64,000 nt of DNA from Paulownia fortunei. Taxonomy: Eukaryota > Streptophyta > Magnoliopsida > Lamiales > Paulowniaceae. The stretch is taken from assembly GCA_019321725.1 (NCBI GenBank), contig CM033121.1, positions 3,782,001 through 3,846,000 of the forward strand. The letters are read 5' to 3'. The translations under genes were made by a program, and so were the position numbers. Position 1 is the first letter of the stretch, and each line of letters starts with the position of its first letter. The notes beneath the pieces were generated by a model that saw nothing but the letters and a program-made list of their open reading frames with translations, made no database searches and was not told where the DNA came from. Below, piece by piece: positions 35,801 to 48,890 of the stretch.

Positions 35801-38647
35801 TATTAGTTTATATTTATTAATTAATTCTAAATACAATTTAATTTTGTTATTTAAATTTGAACTATTTATATTTTTTTAATTTTTTAAAAATTTATTTAAC
35901 AGAATGATTAAATCAAAATATGAACATATAAATGAACAAAAGAGAAAATAAAAAATAAATTACTTATATATATAATTTCCACACATATTTTTGAAATATC
36001 AAATAAATAAAAATAGAGTTTGACTTGAACTTTTGACCTGTTTACTCATTTGCATATGCAAGGATATGGAAGAAAATAATTTTATTTTTGCAAATTGGTA
36101 TACTAAATTGAAGGGTATAAGAGACATTTAAATAAATAAATATGTTGACTTTGTAATATAAGACATCTTCTATACAATTGAGGGAGTATTAATGTTTTTT
36201 GAATTCTCCTTTACTAATTATTTCGCCTAATAAATTACTTTGTTGCTATTTTCCAAATTTGGCCCCTCGATTTTTAATAGAATTTATAATATACAAATAA
36301 TTGCTTTAAAATTGAAAATTCTTTACAAAATGAACAACTTGACAGATAAAGTTGAGGGGTTAATTTTGATCCCACTTGAATTTTAATTTATTTAGTTTTA
36401 TTACCATGAATTTTAAAATTGATTTCAAAATTTCCAATTATTTTTGGCAAAATCAACTTTCAACTTCCAATGAACTAATTTTTTTCAAATCAAAATTTTC
36501 AAATGCTTTGCCAAACTTCAACTAATTTTTTTACATAAATAAAAATCCGAAAGCTGCGCCACTCTCATGAAAAAGAAAAGAACTACAATTGAAATTTGTA
36601 TTATTATTCCTATTATTGTTATTATTTATTTTTAATTAGGCCACAATAAATAGAACTCTGTAAAGCTAACATAATTTGGCCAGAAAAACAAATTAACAAC
36701 ACATCAAGTCGTGGAAAACACCAACAATTTACATGCAAATCTAAAAGGAATGGGAAACAATAATTTTTAATATCACACAAAAAATAAAAAAAGCTTAAAT
36801 TAGTTGACTTACCATGACTGCTAATGATAGAACTCAATTAATTTAACATGAGTAAGAAGGTTTAAAATTAAATTAAATTGATAAAATCACGTTTATTTTC
36901 TTTATGCCTAACTCGTTTCACTTGAGCTTTAAATTTTCCGTTTCATTCTTTCTATTTCATTCTTTTATAAGTTTTAAATTTTCTATTTCATTTTTTCTAT
37001 TATTCAAGTCTTTGATACGTATCATGAGATAAATATGTATCTTGAGTTTGTGTTATTAAACCCACTATTTGCGCATAATAATTTGCCCTACGCAAAAGGT
37101 ACTTCATTTCTAATAGTAAGAACGTGTTCATCTCAAACACTATTGAGTCTAGCCTAGCTAGATTGAGGAGTCTATTAGTCCGAGTTAGGTTGAGAAGTAA
37201 TAAATTTTAATTAAAGTTAGGACGGAATGGAGAAATTTTCTTCCCCATGTAGCGAGAAGAAGCATGGGATGAGGGTGGCCGATGATTTTTGAGTGAGAAA
37301 GAGTGGTTGTGCTCGAGTACTTGAGTGTTGGGGCACACATATATAGGGTTGGTTTTGGGCAGTAATGATAATGAATTTGTCCAAACTTAAAATTATAATT
37401 ATCAAATTTTTTATGAATTCATATATAAATCGATTCTGAAGTCGAAATTCCGACAGATTGAACTCATTATATTTATTTTTTAATTTTAAAAATATTTTTT
37501 TTTTAAAAAAAATAACACCATAACTTTCTAAATATGAGAAAATAATGTTATTAACAATGACTAATTATATACAAATTTATATGTTCATATTTTAATTTTC
37601 AAAAATTAAAAATATCAAAACATATTTTTTGCCTTATATATATATTTAAAGCATATGAATTATTTATTAATTTTATGTTATTATTTTTATTTATAAAAAT
37701 ATTATATTTATGTTTGATATGTAATTATATATGTAATATACACATTTTTTATATAAAATTTCTCTCATAAATAAATGTTAAATAAAAAATATATTCATAT
37801 TTCAAGCAGGTTAGATTCGGGATTGAAAACTAAAACTCATATTCTATACCAAACTCTTTATAGTTTCATATATTCTGTTGGGAGCAAAAATTTTCAGGAA
37901 CATTTGAAAAATATTAATTATTTAAATCATGTCAATTGCATTCATTAGATTTATTTCTTATCAAAATTAAAAGAAGAGATAAAAGAAATAATAAGTTTGA
38001 GGATTATATATGGCGTTAAACAATGCATAATTGGAGGTTTAGAAGTACCAAAAATACGTGCAAAAAGATACAATAACAAAAACAAGTTCACTAGAGTTCA
38101 TGTTTATTTGATTTTTTTTCATTACTATTTCTAAAAATCTTGAACACTCGTGAGTGAGCGTGAGCAGGGTATAAACGAATTAACTCAAAATGAATAAATT
38201 AATATTCATATTTGAGTTTTTATTAAATTTAAAAAAAATTATAATTAATATTAATTTGATTGTTAATAAAATTGAATACAAATTAAGTTTAAAATACTTG
38301 AAATATATATTTTATTATTTATTTATTAATTGAATTTAAGATCGAGTGGAGTTCAAAATCTTATCGAACGAAGAATATATTAAAATTTAATTTGTTATAT
38401 TTAATGAAACGAGATTTTAGCAGTCGAGTTTGTTTTCAGCCTTAAATATAAAAATAGTAAATATATGATTTAGCAAAATATAAAACAAATAAAAAATATG
38501 GTAAATTGATTAGTAAATTAAAAAATGCGCCTAAATTACTAAACTCCCCTTCCATGATCATAGTACTACATAAATGACAGGCGAACTTTGATCTCCACTT
38601 TCATAAACCCCTAACTAAAACCTCCTCTCACGCACCACACACACACA
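32801..38647. other. extremely AT-rich gene desert with diverged repeat modules
   Basis: No gene is supported. The sequence looks like old mobile DNA. Related modules recur at about 33375-33600, 34800-35000 and 35690-35880, and a second module at 34495-34790 and 35130-35490. A repeat-like segment at 37430-37870 resembles 29120-29440. The AMP deaminase promoter lies at the right end. There, a possible TATA-like CTACATAAAT is at 38566-38575 and a telo-box-like AAACCCCTAA at 38606-38615, upstream of the start at 38648. Confidence 0.5.
33375..36020. repeat. diverged, partly tandem repeat family (two to three copies)
   Basis: The block YTTAMTTTACCAAACTAAAAATAATAA... followed by ATTAGRTTTTG occurs near 33548 and 34930. 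A shorter relative (AATTTAATTTTGTTATTTAAAT) is near 35830. The segment around TTTTARTCATRAATACACTT with downstream ACARTRGAWTGTG occurs near 34592 and 35302. Blocks with CACACATATTTT occur near 35090 and 35976. The shared order suggests an element duplicated in tandem or nested, with period near 0.7-0.9 kb. Confidence 0.65.
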
Positions 38648-41600
38648 ATGTTTTCACCACAGCCACCATTTTCGCCAGTTTCACCGATTCAACTGACGGT
38701 GGCGGCGTTGTTCGGCGCCTCCGTGATGGCTATCTCCGCATTCTACATCCACAAACGCAGCGTCGATCAAGTCCTCGATCGCCTCCTCAACCTCCGCCGC
38801 CGCCGCCGCCGCCACCCACTATCTGATGATGAAGAATTTGAATTTTCGGATTATAATGAAAATGAGGAGACTGACAAGAACGTGATTATATGGAGAAGGA
38901 AAAATAAGTTGTTGAATTCATTTGATGATCATAATGAGGATAGTTATGATGATGAGGTGAGGGATTATCGAGTTTCGTCTTCTATGCCGAATGTGAGTGT
39001 TCCAAAGAATGAGTGGTGCAGTGAGGAGGCTGGTATCGCTATGCGGTCGGCGTTATCGAATTCTTTGGGTAAAACTGATTTGTTTTCTTCTGATTTACCA
39101 CCAGCTCTGACTGATCAGAGGGATGGTATGCAGCTTTTTTTTTTTTTCTCTTTAATTAAGCAATATTATTTTTCCAAATTGTCGGCAGTTCTGAAATTAG
39201 TCTTTCTTGATGTGTTTTTATGATGGAATTATGGGCATAGTTGCTATAGAGTTCATTAAATTTGCATTGCTTGGAAGCATGAAGTTTGTGAACCTGTGAT
39301 CACAAATTATGTTCTAGAGATGAAACTTAAATAGTTTCATCATGCGTCTTTTGACGTACTTAAGTTTTACTCTGCGAGTTGGTTATGAGCAGAGAATAAG
39401 GACACGACACTACGTTCAAGTTATAATAGTTTGGAAATGTGTAGGGAAGTCAAGGAATCTTGTGATACTCATGTAAAAGTATCTGATTTTGATATTTTGC
39501 GTGAAATTCTGCTTTGCTCTTAGTTTATAGAATCAGTTGTTTTATCTCATTTTGCTATATGCAGGAGAGGAGCAATACATCAGTCATTCTGGTACAACTA
39601 TGCGGGTAGGATCAGCCGGTAGGCTTACGACTCCTAGATCAGCAGGTGGTTATGCATTTGAAAGCACAGGGGATTCTGATGACGAAGCAACTGAACTTTC
39701 AGCTGGAGAGGACCATGCCTTATCCTATCAAAATGTAAATTGATCCCCTAGTTAGATTGTTTTTTGACCATCAAGTCCATATATATACTTTTCTAAAACA
39801 GTTTTTCAAATGAGTTTGACTAGTATGAGATAATATTTAGCCATTAAAAAACAAATTGTTCTAAAATTGGAGGCAGGTGAGTGTTGCAGGTGTAATGTAC
39901 ATTGCCTTTTAAAGGGACTTGTAGAAAACAACATGGAAAGTATGTGGCGCTTCAATTTAAATGAGTCATTAGCCTGCTTGGTGAATAGCATGGAATTGTA
40001 AGCATATTGGTGAAACTAATGATAGAATCTATTAAACAAGAACGCTGTACTAATTTACATCACCTGTTCTCGTTATGGCCAAAAAACCAAGTCATTAATG
40101 TGCTTCATTAATAGCATGAATCTATACACATACTGATAAATCAATCTCTTGGAACATCATGGCTATATTGATTTACATCACCTGTTCGTCTGGCCTGAAC
40201 CTGGTTTTTGTTTCTTATATAGTGAATTCTAAGTGTTTTTGGTGGCATTCTATCCCCCGTCGGTCATATTTCTCATGTATTGGTTTTTCATTTGCTTTCT
40301 TCTCCCCTTTTAGTTCAGCAATATTTGTTTACTAGACTGTTGCCTACCAGTGTGCTTCTGTGATTTTGCAGGATATAAATCTAACAACTCAAAATCAACA
40401 CACTGTTCCGATACAAGCTGAAAATGGGATTTACATCCATGTTCAAGAATCTGAAGCAAAAGTGACCGAAGCAAAATCTAGTATAGATCATGCTGACAGA
40501 AAAGTAGACACAGCTTCAGAGAACATTGTAGCAAATGATCCTGTATTTAGCAACAGTATTTTTCCACCAATAACTACATTGCATGGTATTTCACCTTCCT
40601 GGTCCTCAGGGTTGCAAGAGTTTTAGTTGGCATCATTCTTTTGCATTTTTACCCTGTGTGCTTGTCTTCTTTCTCGTGACATGTTGTGTATTACTAGGTT
40701 CCATTTCTGAAGCTCTTCAAAATATTAAATCAGACTCAATGAGTGTTGAAGAACAAGAAGTGCTGAAGATGATTCATGAATGTTTAGATTTGAGGGCAAA
40801 GTACGTTTTCAGGGAAAATGTTGCTCCGTGGACAAAAAGTATGGAAAAATCTGGTTTAGCAGAGGTCAAGAATGATCCATTTAATTTTGTCCCTGTTGAA
40901 GCATCTTCTGTGAGTTTTCCTTCCTCAACTGCATTCAGAAGCTGTCAAGTTAAATCATTTATTATATGTCAGCTAATTTATCATCATTTCTATAATGTGC
41001 ACACAGCATTTCTTCAGAATGGAAGATGGTGTAGTGCATGTTTATGCAAGTGAAAGGGGTAAGCTTTGAGGAGGCTAGTCTTAACAAATTACATATGCAT
41101 ATCTCCCTTTGTATGATGTTAAAAAATTCTGTCTTTTTTTTTTTGTTGTTGAATAATTTAGATACTGAAGAACTTTTTCCTGTTGCGAGTTCAACAACTT
41201 TTTTCACTGATATGCATCATCTCCTGAAAGTGGTGTCCCTTGGAAATGTTCGCTCTGCATGTCACCATCGCTTACGATTTCTTGAGGAAGTAATATTCTT
41301 TACTACCAATCTTTTCTGGTCATGTATATTTTATCATTTGTTTGGATCAGTAATGAATTTTACCCAATTATAGAAATTCCGCCTTCATTTGTTGGTGAAT
41401 GCGGATAGGGAGTTTGTAGCTCAGAAAAGCGCACCTCATCGTGATTTCTACAATATAAGGAAAGTCGACACTCATGTGCATCATTCTGCTTGCATGAACC
41501 AAAAGCATCTTGTCCGGTTCATCAAGTCAAAGTTAAGAAAAGAACCAGATGAGGTATTAATCATGTGATGCTTTTGCTCAAACAATGCTTTTTGTCTTCA

Positions 41601-44600
41601 ACTGCTGTGTACGTGTTTAAGTCACAGGTGCAGTTTTAGTAAGTCTCCTCCCTTTTGATGCTCCAATATCATGCTATCCTTATTTTGTTGCAGGTTGTGA
41701 TCTACCGTGATGGACAGTATCTTACATTGAAAGAAGTCTTTGACAGCTTGGACTTAACAGGGTTTGCGATACTTTTATTCAATCTATATTTTCTCTGCAG
41801 GTTATATCTTGTTTTTATTTGTCGTTTTAATTGGTACACTTAATGCAGGTACGATCTTAATGTAGATTTATTGGATGTGCATGCTGACAAGAGTACCTTT
41901 CACCGATTTGACAAATTCAATCTCAAGTATAATCCTTGTGGACAGAGTAGGCTTAGAGAAATCTTTCTGAAGCAGGATAATCTCATCCAAGGTTTGTTTC
42001 GTGGGGAACAATGTACACATGCTTCCAAATAATTAAATTTTAATGTGATTTCTTGACAATATCTGATTATGTTCCGAACTTGTGGTAAATAGTAATTAGC
42101 TGAAAATTTCATTCCTCCCTGTCTATGCAACCCTAAGCAAACTGTACATCTGTTTGAGATGTATATTGAAGGCTATTGTTTTTTGCTATTTGTATGGAAG
42201 CTATTCTGATGGGCGTAGATAGAATCTTCTCTTATTATTGCAGTATATCGATTACCATCATGTGATTTCATTATTATGATGAAATGATAATGTGATTTGA
42301 TCATTATGATGAAAATTAGCATGACACTGTAAAACCTGTTCCCTTGACGGTACAATTTAGATTCTTCGTCCCTGCTTTAGGATGTATCACAAACTATCAG
42401 CTAAAATTCAATCTAAATAGTCATGGAGTTGTTAGAAATGATTTTTCAAAAATAAATAAATGAAAGACACGTAAGAAATGGTTTCCAATTGCTTCTTCTT
42501 TCTCTGATTTCTCACTGTGAGAATTTAAGGAACATTGCTTCTATATATAACATGAATCTAAATGCTCGAAATCTCAAAATAGAGTCATATATCTGTTTGC
42601 ATAGAAGTCTAAACAATGATAAAGTGAAATTGTCTTCTCTTACCAGGGCGTTTCCTGGCTGAAGTGACAAAGCAGGTTCTATCAGATCTGGAAGCAAGTA
42701 AATACCAGGTATGGCTGCGTTGGTATTTGCAGTTTAATCTTTCTACCTTTCCCTAGGTCTCTTTCTATATCTGTTGTGTTGACTTTAATTTTGTTTAAAG
42801 AAACTATCCTCCTCTGCAGCCTTGTTAAGATCCTATGAATCGATAAAACCTCAGATTCATAGAAGAACCGCGATGATTCAATAAAAAATCATAAGCTAAG
42901 CCAAGGATTGGTACTGCTGGGTGTTGTATATTTACAAACTCGGGGTACTTGCTAGAGAGTTGCAATGAACTTAAAAATTAAGATCGATATTGAATCCATA
43001 AAGGTTCAGACATAATATAGATATATTTGGTTCCATATCCCCAAAACATTTTTGCATTTCAGTTTGAAAATGTGTTTGTTTTACTCTTTTTCTGGATTTT
43101 TTTTCTGGAAACAATCTCAGAAACAACCCTATCTTCAAAGTCTCTGCTCCTACTTTTCAACTCTATCTTCAAAGCCTACACCCTGTTTTTCAAAAATCTA
43201 AACTCAAATTCAGAAGACCCTCTTTATTTTACATTTGAAAACAAGTGAACCCTGTTATCTTAAAATAAAATGTAAAATACCTGCCAACTCAATTGGTCAA
43301 ATATTACTCTTTCACCAAAACACATTTTCCTTTTCACACATTTCTGAGGGCATCTTCTCAAAACATTTTCAGAAAATATTTTCACAAAGTTTAAATGAAA
43401 ATGAATCCAAAGATAGTGAACATTTGTTATTTTCTCTTGCTGCTTATTGCTCTCTAGATCGAAGCACACCCTTGGGTTGGTCTTAGTAGAGAATGTATAT
43501 GTTCTCTTTGAAAAACACCTGCTGGTCGTTACTTAGTCTCATAATGACTAAGATGTGGTCTTTTAAAATCAGGTTGAAAGGTTAAAGCACAAGACAACTA
43601 AATCTGCAGGCATAAACTCATATCGGCTCAGAAATTAATCTGAAGATATCTAGAGTTTGAAAATTATCAATAATTATGGTAAAACTTGTCAATCAATTGG
43701 AGTTGTGAGGCTCACAATGCTACATAATGTATGTTTGTGTTTGTTGGTAGTTTATTGGTTAACAGGAAAGTGCACATTTTTTTGTCAAAGATTAAAGTTC
43801 AACATAAAGGCATGGTGGTAACACGTTTAATGAAATTTGTTTGCCTCATTGACATATGGGAAGGCTGTGTGTTTATCTCGACTAGGATATTTCAATTTTA
43901 ATCCATGATGAAGAAGAGTGTGCTTAGAGCAACCATTGATTGCAAATATACATGCAAATGGGCCTATTATTACTCTCTTGCCAAATGTTACATACATGAA
44001 CATGGTTTGTTTTCCAACAGTAGAGCCTTTCAAGGTCTAAAAAATCCAGTTTGGAGAATGCTGGTTGTTGATTTCAGATAACTTAATATCACTTACTGTG
44101 TGTGATTCCAGATATTCTAATTTCACCATGCTCCTTTCAGCTGGCTGAGTACCGAATTTCAATTTATGGGAGGAAACAGAGTGAATGGGATCAGCTAGCA
44201 AGTTGGTTTGTAAACAATGGAATTTATAGTGAAAATGCTGTCTGGTTGATTCAGGTAACTTACAAAGCTATTTTTGATCAATAGCTTTCTATCATGCCCA
44301 ACTAACTCAAAAATTGTTGGCATTTATTACTTCAGTAGCATCCCCAATTGGGGGACTGATAATTTGTTTTTGCTGCCTCACTCTCTGGGTTTTCTAAAGT
44401 AAGTCTCATTCTTTAGCCTAAATATTGGTTGAATGTACTCAAGTTTTAGGACTTGTCCAACTGTATTGAATATCCACTTTGGCACACTGAGATCTCCAAA
44501 AGGATGCATACAGATGGTGTCTGGTCCTGATGCTTTGGTGTTCTGGAGCTTTGTCCTGCAGTTCCGTTAAGTTAACTCATAAAGTATTTCCTTGTAGAGG

Positions 44601-47600
44601 ATGCAGAATGAGGAAATAGACATTGAAATTCCTATCCTCACATATGTTTTCCATCCTCTTTTTCGTAGTTTAATGCTTTTATTTTGTTAATTTAGTAGAA
44701 AGACAACATTGTATTACAAAGTTTATCTGGACTGTTGCACTTTGGTTCCTGGAGGAGCATTCATTCTCTCATAGCGTGTGTCTCTAAGTGTTAAAGTTAA
44801 CCCTCAAAAAACATTAAATTTTAAGGCAAAAACTGTTAATTTAACGAGTGATTGAAAAAGAACAGTGTCTGGTTTGGCTTCTTGATACTGATCCATCATC
44901 TTTTATTTTGCATTTATAGCTGCTAATGAGTTTTTCACTTATTTGCTGTATTAGTATGTTTCATAAGTTTGCTTCAGGAAATTTGAATTGATTCTCTTGG
45001 TTTTGGAGACTTATATTAAGTTTCATGGTTGAACTGTGCAGTTGCCAAGGTTATATAATGTCTACAGGAGTATGGGAACAGTGACATCCTTTCAGAACAT
45101 ACTAGACAACATCTTCATTCCACTTTTTGAAGTCACAGTGGATCCAAATTCCCACCCTCAGTTGCATGTTTTCTTATTGCAGGTGCGCTTTGGAATTTAA
45201 CTCTTGGCTTGCCCTTAGTGATTTGATTATTGGTCATCATTTTCTTGTGCAAGCCTCATGCTTGATTGACTGCAGTCTAGTATATCTTCTGCATTTGCTT
45301 GAGGGATTATTCCATATGTCATATCTTGTCACGCTTTTTATTGTGTTGCAGTCTGGTCTGGTATATCACATTGAGAATACTGTGCAAAATATTCCCATGA
45401 TAAGCACATCTTTCTTCCTTGTATATAGAGTGAAATATTTTCTGAATGAATTGGTTGAACTAAGTTCCCTTTTTTGCTTCTGTACATAGGAAAATAATAC
45501 CTTACTCAGCATACCTTTTTTTTATAGAAAAAAAAAAGATAACTTGAACTTATGGCCTATTTTATATTTAATTAGCTAGAAATGCTCTTAAAATCATAAT
45601 CGTTTTGTATTTAATCAGCTAGAACAGCTTCAAAATTATTGTCTCCAAAGTACTAAGATGATTTTCCATTTATCTACGTAATTATTTGATAGAAAATCAC
45701 ATTTGTTTGCTTCCCAACTTATGCATGCTCAGTGATTTTTATTTCCACTGATAAGATGTTTTTGCAATACAGGTTGTAGGCTTTGATATAGTGGATGATG
45801 AAAGTAAACCGGAGAGGCGTCCAACAAAGCATATGCCAACTCCACTAGAATGGACCAATGAATTCAACCCTGCCTTTTCTTACTATGCTTATTACTGCTA
45901 TGCAAACTTATATACACTTAACAAGGTTAATATGCTGCTTAGAATGAGTTAAACTGCATCCAATTGTTGCCTAGACAAACATCAGTCTTTTACATTATTG
46001 GTCTGATGAGCCTACTGAAACCTTTTATGGAGGAAAAAGTAGCTAAGAGTATTGAGAGTAGGGAAATACAGCTAGGTTAAAGGCAGATACAAAATGAGAA
46101 AAATGATTATTAGTATTCCGGCATTTCATTTCTTTTTTTCAACACTTTTGAAGATTAAAAACTGATTGCATTTCATTTTAAATGTTGCATTTATCTATAC
46201 AAAAATGTGCCTAAAGTTTCTTTCTATTTTTTATTTTCTCATAATTGTCTGTCAGCTCCGTGAATCAAAAGGATTACCAACAATCAGATTTCGGCCTCAC
46301 TGTGGGGAGGTTGTATTCTGATTCACCTTTCTCTCACATCAAGATACCTTATATTTCTCCAGACTGATTTTAAAAACTATCTCATGTAGGCTGGCGATGT
46401 TGACCATTTAGCCGCTGGGTTCCTTCTATGTCATAATATATCACATGGAATAAACTTGCGGAAATCTCCAGTCTTGCAATATCTATACTATCTCGCGCAG
46501 GTTTGTTATTCAACTTGATTTTGCCTTATCACCTTGCCGAGACTGGTGTAACCACTTGTAGAAATGCATGCGAATTATGTAAATGCCCAAGTCTGATTTG
46601 CAATTTATCCATATAAATTCGGTAATCCTAAATAATAAATTGACATTATGGAAGATGTAAATTATCAGATACTTCTGCTGGATAGCCAGATCTATATCAT
46701 ATCTATGTATACGCTCTTTTGAAAATAAATTACATGCAAGATATACAGTTCGCTTGAAAAGTATATGATAGCTATTAATCATATTTTGTAATAAGACAGT
46801 TTCGATGCAATTGTGAGATTGGTTCATCCTCTAAATGTAAATACATTTTAATTATCTTTCTGCTTTATATCTTCTGCATCTTGGAATTTACAAATGAGAA
46901 CTGATTTGATTATTCAGATTGGTTTAGCGATGTCACCGCTGAGCAACAACTCGCTCTTCTTGGATTATCATCGAAACCCATTTCCATTGTTCTTCCAGCG
47001 TGGCTTAAATGTCTCGCTGTCAACTGATGATCCTCTACAAATCCATTTGACTAAAGAACCTCTTGTTGAAGAATACAGTGTAGCAGCAAAGGTTTATCTC
47101 GTTCTTCCTCCATTCTTCATTGCCGATGTATGTATCTTAGATAATTTTTCTTTTTTAATCAGGTATGGAAGCTTAGTTCGTGTGACCTTTGTGAGATAGC
47201 TAGAAATTCTGTCTATCAGTCTGGTTTCACTCATGCTGCCAAGGTTAGAATTTCAGAAATGATGATTTTCCAGCATAGCTATTAATGTACTTGTCTCTAT
47301 ATTTTATTGTTCGACGTATAGTGTTGCTTGTCTAATTATATTTCAACAGAATTAAGGATTAAGTAATTTGAAATCTATAGAAGTAGCAAGACTGGCGTAA
47401 AATGTAGTTGGCCTATTTCAAAATAAAATCAAGACTTGAAGTGTTATTTTTTACTGATTATTGCTAAAACAAGGAATAGTTTGTTATTGTATGTGGAGGA
47501 ATGCAGGAGTTTAGGTAGAACTAAAGTTAATAGCATGAAAGTCAGTAGTCCAAGTGCATTACAGTCGATATTCCATGTCAGTTGTTTTTCCCTTTCAATT

Positions 47601-48890
47601 CATCTTTTCTTCTTTGTCCCTCATTGTTGTTGGGGCTGAGGTAGCTGCTGTCTATGTTCCATATCCGTCACCTAGGCATGTGAGTTGCATTCTTAGATGG
47701 TATACCTCTCTCTTTGTTGATTCTGATGAATCAAATTTCAATCAACCAATGGAAAGATATAAACTAATTTCCCTACCAAATTCATCCGAAGATGAATGAA
47801 AGAATCTCTACGCATTGGAGAGTAATGGAGCAACATAACATCATAAAAAGAAGTGCTATTTGTCTTAAATTGTACCTCTATTATTATCGTTTGCTTTCCT
47901 GCTTAGAGCAATTTTTTCTTGCTTAGCCACACACAAAAGGACAAAAATCTCTTATCACAATGATAAAACCTGTAAATTCCATCCAGTTTTAAGTAAGTAT
48001 CAGTACTTTAATCATAACTTTCTTTAAGTGCTGAATGCAGTTTATGCTTTTAGTCATGTTGGCGTGAGTTGACACTACTGAGTAACTTAACAGATGCTTT
48101 CAAATTTGGCACAACTATCATTGGGCTATATTCTGTGAACGTACTTGGTCTTTGTTGTACTGTTGTTTAGCTGGACCAATATGTGCATTTTTCTATAGTG
48201 ATTTTTTTTCTATAATTTGTTACAAGTGACAAGAATGAAGAGGAATAATTTGAAAGAATTTCCTCAAGTGATAAATGACTTTCCCTTATTAGATTTTAGA
48301 AAAATCAAATTGTCAATAAGTGATTATTTTGTGAAGTGATGAGCTAATTCTCACATATAGTATAACTGAACAGTACCTAAATAGAATATCCAACTATGCA
48401 TTCAGCCTAAACTTATTCTTTGTTTGACACAAATCCTTACTTTAGCTGCTCTCCTCGAGGCCCTCTAAAGTCTAAACCCTCCAAGTCTGGATTTTTAACC
48501 TGTTGATTGAGTGGGCCAGATGGGGGGTTGTTGCATTTTTATATTGATGATGATTTCTTTGAGTAAACACCTAAACAGGCCTTTGGGTTTTCCTTCAATA
48601 GTTTATTATATTAGTAACAAGAATCATTTGGATTGCTTTCATAGTCGCACTGGCTTGGAGAGGAATATTTTAATAGAGGGCCTAGAGGAAATGATATACA
48701 CAAGACTAATGTGCCAAATCTGCGGATTTCCTTCAGACATGAGGTGAGCATTCGCGTGCTTCTTCTTCTGCTTTTAATAGCCTATTGTGGAAAATGAATA
48801 AACTAATGGGGTGTTTTGCAGACATGGATGGCAGAGATGCAATACGTCTATGCCGGAAAAGCCAGACTTCCTGAGGAGGTCAACCACTAA
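38648..48890 (+). CDS. FAC1: AMP deaminase (EMBRYONIC FACTOR 1 type)
   Basis: Nineteen exons: 38648-39125, 39565-39734, 40372-40585, 40698-40909, 41007-41058, 41162-41289, 41374-41553, 41694-41761, 41849-41991, 42647-42708, 44141-44254, 45042-45182, 45773-45925, 46256-46309, 46390-46500, 46918-47091, 47163-47243, 48645-48743, 48822-48890. Total 2703 nt, 900 aa. It deaminates AMP to IMP in purine metabolism. The N-terminus has a membrane span at about 16-37, then an Arg tract (about 49-54) coded by (CGC)n and an acidic, low-complexity linker. The catalytic part shows [14 protein letters not shown] (zinc ligands near 452 and 454), [19 protein letters not shown], the [17 protein letters not shown] block and the deaminase signature [16 protein letters not shown] at about 793. 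All expected motifs are present. The C-terminus [12 protein letters not shown]...[31 protein letters not shown] matches the family. It is somewhat longer than the Arabidopsis protein (about 840 aa from memory), mainly in the N-terminal linker. Confidence 0.95.
38794..38813 (+). repeat. coding (CGC)n triplet repeat, Arg tract in AMP deaminase
   Basis: Tandem CGC/CCG triplets encode six consecutive arginines just after the predicted N-terminal membrane anchor. Length variation would change the anchor's cytosolic positive charge without shifting frame. Confidence 0.9.
42709..44140 (+). other. AMP deaminase intron 10 (1.4 kb)
   Basis: This long intron contains short open frames on both strands (for example 43027-43248 and 43235-43486) with no recognisable domain. 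I see no repeat or RNA gene that I can support. Confidence 0.6.
47244..48644 (+). other. AMP deaminase intron 17 (1.4 kb)
   Basis: This long intron separates HAAK from SHWLGEEY near the C-terminus. It is T-rich and holds only short unrecognised open frames, such as 47554-47799. I see nothing else. Confidence 0.6.
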
